Source: Scatosoma sp045576335 | GTDB taxonomy: Bacteria; Bacillota; Clostridia; Christensenellales; Borkfalkiaceae | Length of the DNA: 64,000 nt | Direction of reading: 5' to 3' | Assembly (NCBI GenBank): GCA_045576335.1 | Contig: JAZNGH010000028.1 | Location: forward strand, 73,172 to 137,171 | Shown here: piece by piece, positions 53,112 through 59,797 of the stretch | How positions within the stretch are numbered: position 1 is the first letter of the stretch | Layout of the letters: every line of letters starts with the position of its first letter | Made by a program: the position numbers and the translations under genes | Notes under the pieces: model-generated | What the model was told of the DNA's origin: nothing | Database searches by the model: none | Seen by the model: only the letters and a program-made list of their open reading frames with translations

Positions 53112-53894
53112 ATGCGCGCAAAAAATACGAAGGGAATTTTCAGCGGCAGCTTTGCCATCGTAGCAACCCTGATCGCGGCTTTGTTTATCGTCGTTTCTAT
53201 TCCCGTCTATATCGTGCAAAAACGCGCAAACGAGGGTACCGTGTCCGCAACGAACGCGCGTTCGTTGCCTATTTACTCGGTGGAAACGCCAGAGAAAAGG
53301 GTGGCAATCAGCTTCGATTGCGCTTGGGGCGTGGAATATACGGATACGCTCTTGGAGCTTATGGAAAAGAACGATATCCGATGTACCTTTTTCGCCGTGC
53401 AATTTTGGGTGGAAAAATACCCCGAATACGCGAAAAAAATCGTGGACGCGGGGCACGAGCTGGGCACGCACAGCCGCACGCACTCGTATATGAGCAAGCT
53501 TTCGGAAGCGGAAATTCAAGACGAACTGCACACCTCTATTGCGGCAATCGAAAAGGCAACGGGGCAAAAAACCAACCTGTTCCGCGCTCCCTACGGCGAT
53601 TACGATAATCTTTTGATTGACACGGCGAAGTCTATGGGGCTTTATACCATTCAATGGGACGTGGATTCGCTGGACTGGAAAAATCTGTCGGGTACGGAAA
53701 TTGCTATGCGTATTATAAACGGCGCGAAAAACGGCTCTATTATCCTTTGTCACAACAACGGACTGCACACCGCGGAATCTCTCCCGCTCGTGTTTTCCAC
53801 CTTGAAAAACCGCGGTTTTTCATTCGTACCTATCGGCGAGCTTATCTATAAAAGCGATTACACAATCGACGCAAACGGCCGCCAACACGCATAA
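53112..53894 (+). CDS. pdaB: Polysaccharide deacetylase, PdaB type
   Basis: A 260-residue membrane-anchored protein: one N-terminal helix (about 11-36), then a NodB domain. The first active-site motif reads SFDCAWG, with D69 present and the second Asp of the usual DD pair replaced by C70; PdaB-type proteins typically lack the second Asp. The zinc-binding H-x-x-x-H is HSRTH (120-124), followed by RAPYGDYD and later SIILCHNN. PdaB acts in Bacillus sporulation. The start is ATG 53112: GGGAGG (53098-53103) is 8 bases upstream, whereas GTG 53103 overlaps it. Confidence 0.9.
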   Translation: MRAKNTKGIFSGSFAIVATLIAALFIVVSIPVYIVQKRANEGTVSATNARSLPIYSVETPEKRVAISFDCAWGVEYTDTLLELMEKNDIRCTFFAVQFWVEKYPEYAKKIVDAGHELGTHSRTHSYMSKLSEAEIQDELHTSIAAIEKATGQKTNLFRAPYGDYDNLLIDTAKSMGLYTIQWDVDSLDWKNLSGTEIAMRIINGAKNGSIILCHNNGLHTAESLPLVFSTLKNRGFSFVPIGELIYKSDYTIDANGRQHA

Positions 53895-53955
53895 AGCGTG
53901 AACGCATACACGGTATGCCTGTTTTCGATAAAAATCACCACGGAGGTAAAATATA

Positions 53956-54660
53956 ATGAACTACACAACAGACAAAAACAACAAGGTCTACGTTATGGGC
54001 GAAATCGTGAGCGACGCAACCTTTTCTCACGAGGTATACGGCGAGGGATTTTACGAATTCTTCGTGCGCGTGATGCGGCTTTCGGGGCAAGCGGATATTC
54101 TACCCGTCACCCTTTCCGAACGCCTCATTCAAGGCGGTATGCTTTGCAAGGGCAAAAGCATTTGCGCGCTCGGTCAGTTCCGTAGCTATAACAAGATCGA
54201 AAACGGCAAATCGCGCTTGATGCTCACGGTGTTCGTGCGCGAACTTTTGGACGAATTGCCAAGCAAAAACCCCAACAGTATCCTGCTTTCTGGGTATATC
54301 TGCAAACCGCCCGTATACCGCACGACCCCCTTTAACCGCGAAATCGCGGATATCCTGATTGCCGTCAATCGCGCGTATAATAAATCGGATTATATTCCCT
54401 GTATCGCGTGGGGACGGAACGCACGATTCGTGAAAAATCTCGTCGTAGGCGACCGTATCGCCGTTTCGGGGCGAATCCAGAGCCGCGAATACCAAAAACG
54501 GCTTTCCGATAACGAAGTCAAGACAATGACGGCGTACGAGGTGTCCGTTTCCAAGCTGGCAGCGTTTGAAGCCGGCGAGGAGTTTGATATCGACGACGAG
54601 TTTGACCTTTATACACTCCAAAACAAAGATCAACCCGCCGCGGCAACCGCGGAATACTAA
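53956..54660 (+). CDS. ssb: Single-stranded DNA-binding protein with two OB folds
   Basis: A 234-residue protein with two OB-fold segments. The first (about 9-103, VYVMGEIVSDATFSHEVYGEGFYEFFVRVMRLS) is divergent. The second (about 104-200, NSILLSGYICKPPVYRTTPFNREIADILIAVNRAYNKSDYIPCIAWGRNARFVKNLVVGDRIAVSGRIQSREY) is clearly SSB-like. The acidic tail (EEFDIDDEFDLYTLQ) differs from the classical SSB C-terminal tip. GGAGG precedes ATG 53956. It has its own terminator. It probably binds single-stranded DNA, but it need not be the main replicative SSB. Confidence 0.88.
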   Translation: MNYTTDKNNKVYVMGEIVSDATFSHEVYGEGFYEFFVRVMRLSGQADILPVTLSERLIQGGMLCKGKSICALGQFRSYNKIENGKSRLMLTVFVRELLDELPSKNPNSILLSGYICKPPVYRTTPFNREIADILIAVNRAYNKSDYIPCIAWGRNARFVKNLVVGDRIAVSGRIQSREYQKRLSDNEVKTMTAYEVSVSKLAAFEAGEEFDIDDEFDLYTLQNKDQPAAATAEY

Positions 54661-54664
54661 TAAA

Positions 54665-54697
54665 GAAGCACGGTTTTGCAACCGTGCTTCTTTATAT
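54665..54697 (+). terminator. Terminator shared by ssb and the convergent helical protein gene
   Basis: An 11-bp stem (54665-54675 with 54680-54690) followed by TTTATAT; the reverse strand also gives a T-run. Confidence 0.85.
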
Positions 54698-54706
54698 ATT
54701 ATAAAT

Positions 54707-55153
54707 TTATAAATATTCTTTCCATTTCTTTTCGAATTGTTCTTCGGCTTTGATCATTTCGTCCAAAAGCGCGAGGATTTCCTCTCTGCCCTCGGGCGAA
54801 GCCTCGCTCGCCGTCGTGCGGAGGGAAGTCACGCCCATGACCGTGCCCTGCACCATCATATCCGCGATATGCGCGCGGGAATTGTCGGTGAGCGTGTTCA
54901 TTTTTATCGAGCCCCACATCATCATTTTTTTCAAGGGATTGGGCTCTTTCAGCTCAATGCCGCGATTTTTGGCAATGACCGCCGCTTTCGCGGAAAAGCG
55001 TTCGTATTCCTCGTGCTGGGCGGAAAGCTCGGCGCGGATTTCTTGATCGTCCACTTGGGGCAGAATATCCGCAATCGACTGCAGCGCGAGCTGTGCGTTG
55101 CGGTAAATCTCCGCAAGGATTTCTTCCGTTTGCTTAAAATCTTGATTTTCCAT
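54707..55153 (-). CDS. Helical hypothetical protein
   Basis: A 148-residue, all-helical-looking soluble protein (FKQTEEILAEIYRNAQLALQSIADILPQVDDQEIRAELSAQHEEYERF ... EILALLDEMIKAEEQFEKKWKEYL). The heptad-like pattern suggests a four-helix bundle. A distinctive Met-rich middle, LKKMMMWGSIKMNTLTDNSRAHIADMMVQGT, is present. No family recognised. AAGGAG lies 10 bases before the ATG. Monocistronic between ssb and rplU. Confidence 0.78.
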   Translation of the reverse strand: MENQDFKQTEEILAEIYRNAQLALQSIADILPQVDDQEIRAELSAQHEEYERFSAKAAVIAKNRGIELKEPNPLKKMMMWGSIKMNTLTDNSRAHIADMMVQGTVMGVTSLRTTASEASPEGREEILALLDEMIKAEEQFEKKWKEYL

Positions 55154-55234
55154 AGATTGTTTTCTCCTTTTTTACAGTTTGCATTAAGTACGGAAAAATC
55201 ATTCAAAAAAAATAGAAAAAAGAAGCAAAAACGC

Positions 55235-55264
55235 TTGACGGGCGCGTAAAAAATGTGATATAGT
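55235..55264 (+). promoter_or_regulatory. Promoter of rplU-rpmA
   Basis: TTGACG (55235-55240), 18-base spacer, TATAGT (55259-55264). Confidence 0.6.
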
Positions 55265-55379
55265 TATAGTCGAGCCGATAGAAACGGGCTTTTTTAAGTC
55301 GCTCAAAATTCGGATTTTTGCCGAAATAAGGGCGCGCCTTGGATATTCTTCGAGACTGGAAAGAGGAGGTAAAAACTTT
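55265..55379 (+). promoter_or_regulatory. Candidate L21-type leader of rplU
   Basis: About 110 nt lie between the promoter and the rplU ATG and hold a TTCGG/CCGAA hairpin and a conserved-looking block before GAGGAGG. Firmicute rplU genes often have an L21 leader here; the match is inferred from position only. Confidence 0.4.
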
Positions 55380-55685
55380 ATGTACGCTATCATTGATAAC
55401 GGAAACAAGCAATACAAAGTTGCGGAAGGCGACGTAGTACGCGTAGAAAAACTCGCGGCAGAAGAAGGCGCAACCGTATCTTTCAAGGTATTGATGGTTT
55501 CTGACGAGAACGGTATCAAAACGGGCGCGGAAGTTGCATCCGCAAAGGTTACCGCTACGGTCGTTAAACAGGATAAGGCGAAGAAAATTATCGTTTTCAA
55601 GTATAAAGCCAAGAAAAACGAGCGTAAGAAGCAAGGTCACAGACAGCCCTTTACTGCAGTAAAGATCGAAAAAATCGAGCTTTAA
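55380..55685 (+). CDS. rplU: 50S ribosomal protein L21
   Basis: A 101-residue L21 of normal length: MYAIIDNGNKQYKVAEGDVVRVEKL at the N-terminus and KKNERKKQGHRQPFTAVKIEKI at the C-terminus. GAGGAGG precedes the ATG. It is the first gene of rplU-rpmA. Confidence 0.97.
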   Translation: MYAIIDNGNKQYKVAEGDVVRVEKLAAEEGATVSFKVLMVSDENGIKTGAEVASAKVTATVVKQDKAKKIIVFKYKAKKNERKKQGHRQPFTAVKIEKIEL

Positions 55686-55739
55686 TTGCACCGCCTTTTA
55701 TCGAAGGCACAAGAAAATTTGAGTTAAGGAGAAAGAAAA

Positions 55740-56024
55740 ATGATTTTTATTCGTTTGTTCGCTCATAAGAAAGGTACCGGTTCTTCCCACAACGGTAGAG
55801 ATAGTGAGGCGAAACGCCTTGGCACGAAGCGCAGCGACGGTCAAGCAGTTCTCGCAGGCAACATTCTCGTCCGTCAGAGAGGTACGAAAATCCACCCCGG
55901 CACGAACGTTGGTATCGGCAAGGACGACACCCTTTTCGCGCTCGTGGACGGCGTAGTTCGGTATGAAAGAATGGGCAAAGATAAGAAAAAGGCAAGCGTT
56001 TATCCCGTAGCGGACGCGCAATAA
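55740..56024 (+). CDS. rpmA: 50S ribosomal protein L27 with N-terminal extension
   Basis: A 94-residue L27. Residues 1-7 (MIFIRLF) precede the mature start AHKKGTGSSHNGRDSEAKRLG, which matches the extension that the cysteine protease Prp removes in Firmicutes. However, prp, normally between rplU and rpmA, is absent: only 54 bases separate the two genes. The protease must be encoded elsewhere, or the extension may be removed differently. L27 contacts the peptidyl-transferase centre. Confidence 0.96.
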   Translation: MIFIRLFAHKKGTGSSHNGRDSEAKRLGTKRSDGQAVLAGNILVRQRGTKIHPGTNVGIGKDDTLFALVDGVVRYERMGKDKKKASVYPVADAQ

Positions 56025-56040
56025 GCTGAAATGAAAACCA

Positions 56041-56068
56041 AAGCCAACCCAAAAGGTTGGCTTTTTGC
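56041..56068 (+). terminator. Terminator of rplU-rpmA
   Basis: The stem aagccaacc (56041-56049) pairs with ggttggctt (56055-56063), followed by TTTTGC. Confidence 0.85.
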
Positions 56069-56097
56069 TTGCCTTTTTTCAAAAACACGCGTATACT
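56069..56097 (+). promoter_or_regulatory. Promoter of the EamA gene, predicted leaderless
   Basis: TTGCCT (56069-56074), 17-base spacer, TATACT (56092-56097). The ATG at 56105 is 7 bases further on. Confidence 0.65.
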
Positions 56098-56104
56098 ATA
56101 TTAT

Positions 56105-57004
56105 ATGGAAAATAAAACCGACAAACTCCCGATAAATGAACACGATACCCCAAGCCAACGCTTGCGCGGAATTGTTTTTATCGTGCTCTCGGCGTTTTGC
56201 TTTTCGCTAATGAGCCTGTTCGTAAGACTTTCGGGCGAGCTTCCTACCTTTCAAAAGGCGTTGTTTCGAAACCTCGTCGCCGCCCTCGTCGCGTTTGTTA
56301 TGCTCCTCAAAAGCGGTTCGTTCAAACTGCAAAAAGGCAATCTTCCCGCTTTAATCGTGCGCTCGATTGCGGGCACGGTGGGAATTGTGGGGAATTTTTA
56401 CGCAATCGATCATATGACGGTCGCCGACGCGTCCATATTAAATAAGCTCGCGCCCTTTTTCTCGATTATTTTTTCCGCGCTTCTGTTAAAGGAAAAGGCG
56501 AAATGGCTGGACTGGCTGCTCGTTTTCGTGGCGTTTTTCGGCGCGGTGTTCGTCGTGAAACCCTCTTTCGTCGGCACGGAAAGCCTGCCCGCGTTTATCG
56601 GCGTGCTCGGCGGGCTTGGCGCGGGGCTTGCGTATACGCTCGTGCATTATTTGGGCGGAAAGGGGGAACGAACGGCAATGATCGTGTTCTTTTTCTCCAC
56701 CTTTTCGTGCATCGCCGTATTGCCTATAGCACTTGCAAACTTTCAACCTATGACCTTGGAGCAGGTCGTCTTTTTACTGCTGGCAGGCGGGGCGGCGAGC
56801 GGCGCGCAATTCTCCGTCACGGCGGCGTATTCGTGCGCACCCGCAAAAGAAATTTCGGTGTTCGATTACTCGCAAGTGCTGTTTTCCGCGCTTTGGGGTA
56901 TGCTTTTCCTTTCGGAATTTCCCGACTATTTAAGCGTAATCGGCTACGCCGTTATTATCGGCGCGGCGGTGCTGAAATTCCTATTTGCCAAACGTAAAAA
57001 ATAA
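56105..57004 (+). CDS. EamA-family (DMT) transporter
   Basis: A 299-residue protein with ten hydrophobic helices in two EamA halves (VFIVLSAFCFSLMSLFVRLSGELPTFQKALFRNLVAALVAF and LGGLGAGLAYTLVHYLGGKGERTAMIVFFFSTF). It is a drug/metabolite-type exporter or permease; substrate unknown. The start ATG 56105 lies 7 bases after the promoter -10, so the mRNA is predicted leaderless. An upstream in-frame start at 56057 would lie before the promoter. Confidence 0.9.
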   Translation: MENKTDKLPINEHDTPSQRLRGIVFIVLSAFCFSLMSLFVRLSGELPTFQKALFRNLVAALVAFVMLLKSGSFKLQKGNLPALIVRSIAGTVGIVGNFYAIDHMTVADASILNKLAPFFSIIFSALLLKEKAKWLDWLLVFVAFFGAVFVVKPSFVGTESLPAFIGVLGGLGAGLAYTLVHYLGGKGERTAMIVFFFSTFSCIAVLPIALANFQPMTLEQVVFLLLAGGAASGAQFSVTAAYSCAPAKEISVFDYSQVLFSALWGMLFLSEFPDYLSVIGYAVIIGAAVLKFLFAKRKK

Positions 57005-57010
57005 ATGCGT

Positions 57011-57268
57011 TTAGCGATAAAGCTCCGTCGCGAAGAAAAAACCGCTTTCAAAACCGCGTTTATAAAAATCTTCCATTTGTTTCAAAAACCGTTCGCAATA
57101 TAACTGCTCGAACTTATCAAATAATTCCCGTTCTTCCTTGCTCAAAATTGTACAAAGCTTTTGATACGCTTGCCATTCCTCGTCCTGTTCCAAATCCGTT
57201 TCCGTCTTGGGTTCTCTCGGCAAACTGTCACATTCCATATAATATATTTCCGTTAATAAATCTTTCAT
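57011..57268 (-). CDS. DUF6809-like small protein, XRE module 2
   Basis: An 85-residue protein: MKDLLTEIYYMECDSLPREP, an acidic middle, then ERELFDKFEQLYCERFLKQMEDFYKRGFESGFFFATELYR. The plan matches the small Clostridia family DUF6809 (N-terminal LxEIYY, C-terminal FxxGFxxGxxLxxE-like); the family link is recognition, not alignment. GGAG precedes ATG 57268. It is divergent from two XRE genes and controlled by a TATAAT promoter overlapped by inverted repeats. Confidence 0.75.
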   Translation of the reverse strand: MKDLLTEIYYMECDSLPREPKTETDLEQDEEWQAYQKLCTILSKEERELFDKFEQLYCERFLKQMEDFYKRGFESGFFFATELYR

Positions 57269-57282
57269 TTACATCTCCAAAA

Positions 57283-57361
57283 TTACACGCCTTGCGTGTT
57301 TTTATTTATTATAATACATTTGGCGCGTGTAAGTCAAGCAAATTACACGTAAAAAGTGTAA
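57283..57361. promoter_or_regulatory. Operators and promoter of XRE module 2
   Basis: The minus-strand promoter (TTGACT 57332-57337, 18-base spacer, TATAAT 57308-57313) drives the DUF6809-like gene. Inverted repeats sit around it: TTACACGC-CTT-GCGTGTTT (57283-57301), a half-site GCGTGTAA (57325-57332), and TTACAC-N7-GTGTAA (57343-57361). Confidence 0.7.
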
Positions 57362-57393
57362 AATATAGGTAATAAAAATTTTAGGGGATATAT

Positions 57394-57600
57394 ATGATAA
57401 CTACAAGAGAAATTTCGGATAAAATAGCCGAAGCCATTAAGCAAAGTGGTATGAAACAACAACAATTAGCGGAAAAAATAGGAGTACGACAACAACAGAT
57501 TTCCAGTTATATCAACGGAAAGACTTTACCCGCATTAGATACACTTGCCAACCTTTGCGCCGTTTTAGAGTTAGACGCAAACGATATTTTATGTTTATAA
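57394..57600 (+). CDS. Small XRE-family repressor (module 2)
   Basis: A 68-residue helix-turn-helix protein (MITTREISDKIAEAIKQSGMKQQQLAEKIGVRQQQISSYING). It is the paralogue of the protein encoded at 37267-37476 (39 of 68 identical). It is followed after 21 bases by a second XRE gene. It probably represses the divergent DUF6809-like gene and itself through the TTACACG repeats. Confidence 0.9.
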   Translation: MITTREISDKIAEAIKQSGMKQQQLAEKIGVRQQQISSYINGKTLPALDTLANLCAVLELDANDILCL

Positions 57601-57621
57601 ACTGATACGGGAAAATAAAAA

Positions 57622-57846
57622 ATGTACGGAAAAAATATTGAACAAATGAGAAAATCCCGAAATTTAACGCAGACGGCACTTTCGAAAGCGACGGGCATAC
57701 CGCAAAACACTTTATCGTGGATAGAAAAAGATAAGGGGCTTGCAAACATACAACAATGCGTAATTCTTGCGGATTATTACGGCATTTCCGTAGACGAGCT
57801 TATCGGACGGGACGTAAACGAAAAACCGCTTTGGAATGGCAAATAA
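57622..57846 (+). CDS. Second small XRE-family regulator
   Basis: A 74-residue helix-turn-helix protein (MYGKNIEQMRKSRNLTQTALSKATGIPQNTLSWIEKDKGLANIQQCVILADYYGISVDELIGRD). It differs from the preceding XRE protein and has the more usual phage-repressor-like layout with a short C-terminal tail. GGG lies 10 bases before ATG 57622. Co-transcribed with the upstream XRE gene. Confidence 0.88.
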   Translation: MYGKNIEQMRKSRNLTQTALSKATGIPQNTLSWIEKDKGLANIQQCVILADYYGISVDELIGRDVNEKPLWNGK

Positions 57847-57847
57847 T

Positions 57848-57880
57848 AAAGGCGTATCTCAACGATACGCCTTTCTTTAT
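57848..57880 (+). terminator. Terminator shared by XRE module 2 and rqcH
   Basis: An 11-bp stem (57848-57858 with 57864-57874) with T-runs on both sides. Confidence 0.85.
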
Positions 57881-59565
57881 TCCTTATGTGCGTTGGGTGT
57901 TACGAGCAGGGTTTTGTAATCGGTGTAGATTACGAAACCCGCTTTGCTTTTTTTGGGTTTTTTGACGAATTTGCGCTTGCAATAGTCCACGGGTATCTTG
58001 TCCGCGTTCCGTCCGTCCGAGTAATACGCGCAAAGCTCCGCGGCGAATAAAAGCGTTTCGTCGCATACCTGCCCCCCTTGTGTTTGAATAATCACGTGCG
58101 AGGAATGGTATTTTTGCGTATGCAGCCAAATATCGTCGGGGGCGGCGTTTTTGACGAGCCTATCGTTTTGCAAATTGTTCCTGCCTACGAAAATGCGTAA
58201 ACCTCCGTGCTCGTACTCACGGAAGGGCACGGGCGTTTCCTTTTTGCACTTTTTCACGCCCGCCTTGGGCGCGCGCAAAAGCCCCGCTTCCGTCAATTCC
58301 GTTTCGATTTCCTTCAAATCGACTTCCGTTTCCGCAAGCGCGATACTCATCTCTATACTCTCCGCGTACGCGATTTCCGCCTCCTCCGCTTTTTGCATAG
58401 GGGTCAAAATTTCCTTTGCGCGTTTCTGCTTATTATACGCCTTAAAATACCTTTGCGCGTTCTTTGCGGGGGACAAAAGGGGGTCGAGCGCGATTTTTAG
58501 CTTGCCGCCGTTCTCGTCGTACCAGTTATCCAGCTCCACACTAGGCTGTCCCCGCTCAATCGCGTACAAATTCGCCGTCAAAAGCTCGCCTTTTATGCGA
58601 TTTTCCTCCGCCTTGTCCGCTTCTTTGAGTTTTTCGATTATATCCTGCAAGCGTTTTAAGGCTTTCTTTTTCAGCGTGCGCACGCCGCTTTCCAAACGGC
58701 GTTTTTTATCCTCGAAGCCCTTTTTCGTTTCCCTTGCGGTGTAGAACTCGTCCTGTGCCTTACAAAGCGAGGGCATAGGCGTTGCGCCCGCCACGGGGAA
58801 CGCGAAAAAATCCACCGCTACGCCGTTTTCCTTTTTCAAGCACGGCTCGCACGGTGCGTCCGCGCAAAACCCGTCTATAAACGCCCAAAGGGGCATTTTC
58901 ACGCGCGCTGCGCGGAAAACGATTTCCCTTGCGGTGGGCAACGCAAGCCCCGAAACGTGCTCAAACACGAATCGCGCCAGCGTTTCGTCCTCCCAGCCCT
59001 CGGGGTGCATTTCTTCAAAGCTTTGGATAAGTGAACGCATACCTGCCCCATCGAAAGGCGAAATTTTGTCCTGTGGAAGCGGGTATTCGTACCTTGCCCC
59101 CGCGAGCAAAACGCGGTGCGTTTCGTCGAGCAGCGCGGTGGTTTTGAGTGCACCCAACACGACGCCCTTTTCCACGAGCACGATATTCGAATATTTCCCC
59201 ATCAGCTCGCAAACGAGCACGCGGTCGCACTCGGAAAAGTCGGTCGTGCAATGCAAATCGATTTCCACGATACGCTCAAACTCGTGCTGACGAACGGCGA
59301 GTATCTCGGCGTTTTGCAGATGTTTGCGAAGCAGCATACAAAAGTTGGGCGCAACGGGCGCGGGGTCTTTTTCCGTCAAGGACAAACAAACGCGGGCGTT
59401 GGACGCATTTGCGCTCAAAATGAGTTTAACCGTCGATTTTCCGGTGTATATAATAAAGGTAAGCTCGTCCTTATTCACTTGTGAAATGCGGTTTATCTTC
59501 CCGCCGACGAGAAGCGCGTTCAGCTCTTTTACGCTACGGCGGATATGAAAAGCATCCTGTGGCAT
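57877..59565 (-). CDS. rqcH: Ribosome-associated quality control factor RqcH (NFACT)
   Basis: A 562-residue NFACT protein. The N-terminal NFACT-N domain (MPQDAFHIRRSVKELNALLVGGKINRISQVNKDELTFIIYTGKSTVKLILSANAS ... CDRVLVCELMGKYSNIVLVE) is followed by a helical/coiled-coil middle. The C-terminal NFACT-R domain contains LRIFVGRNNLQNDRLVKNAAPDDIWLHTQKYHSSHVII. RqcH binds obstructed 50S-peptidyl-tRNA and adds alanine tails that mark the nascent chain for Clp-type proteases. The start is ATG 59565 with GGAGG 4 bases upstream; the earlier in-frame start at 59667 lies upstream of the promoter. Confidence 0.94.
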   Translation of the reverse strand: MPQDAFHIRRSVKELNALLVGGKINRISQVNKDELTFIIYTGKSTVKLILSANASNARVCLSLTEKDPAPVAPNFCMLLRKHLQNAEILAVRQHEFERIVEIDLHCTTDFSECDRVLVCELMGKYSNIVLVEKGVVLGALKTTALLDETHRVLLAGARYEYPLPQDKISPFDGAGMRSLIQSFEEMHPEGWEDETLARFVFEHVSGLALPTAREIVFRAARVKMPLWAFIDGFCADAPCEPCLKKENGVAVDFFAFPVAGATPMPSLCKAQDEFYTARETKKGFEDKKRRLESGVRTLKKKALKRLQDIIEKLKEADKAEENRIKGELLTANLYAIERGQPSVELDNWYDENGGKLKIALDPLLSPAKNAQRYFKAYNKQKRAKEILTPMQKAEEAEIAYAESIEMSIALAETEVDLKEIETELTEAGLLRAPKAGVKKCKKETPVPFREYEHGGLRIFVGRNNLQNDRLVKNAAPDDIWLHTQKYHSSHVIIQTQGGQVCDETLLFAAELCAYYSDGRNADKIPVDYCKRKFVKKPKKSKAGFVIYTDYKTLLVTPNAHKE

Positions 59566-59646
59566 AAGCCCTCCTTTCCGACGGTAAGCCCCAAAAGCGG
59601 AGCGGATTTTCGCAAAAACCGTCGAAACGCAAAAATCTTTTCTTAA

Positions 59647-59675
59647 ATTATACCGCAAATTTCGCAAATTGTAAA
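59647..59675 (-). promoter_or_regulatory. Promoter of rqcH
   Basis: Minus strand TTTACA (59670-59675), 17-base spacer, TATAAT (59647-59652). Confidence 0.7.
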
Positions 59676-59797
59676 TAAAAACGCTTTATTTTCTTGGATA
59701 AATATGATAAAATGTAGGGAGCGAAAGAAAATCGGGCGTAAAACCCCGCGCTTTTTAAGTTAAAAAATAATTAGCAATAAGTTAGGAGAAATTTATT

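Noticed and set aside
52962..53768. 268-residue minus-strand ORF opposite pdaB
   Set aside because: Arg/His-rich composition and no SD; pdaB has a NodB domain and a strong SD.
5826..59047. Strand polarity of the short core GGGCAGG
   Set aside because: Counting by eye gives about equal numbers on both strands, so only the longer extended word shows bias.
59680..59797. tig promoter TTTATT-17-TAAAAT near 59708
   Set aside because: The -35 is poor; a promoter must exist here, but this match is too weak to list.
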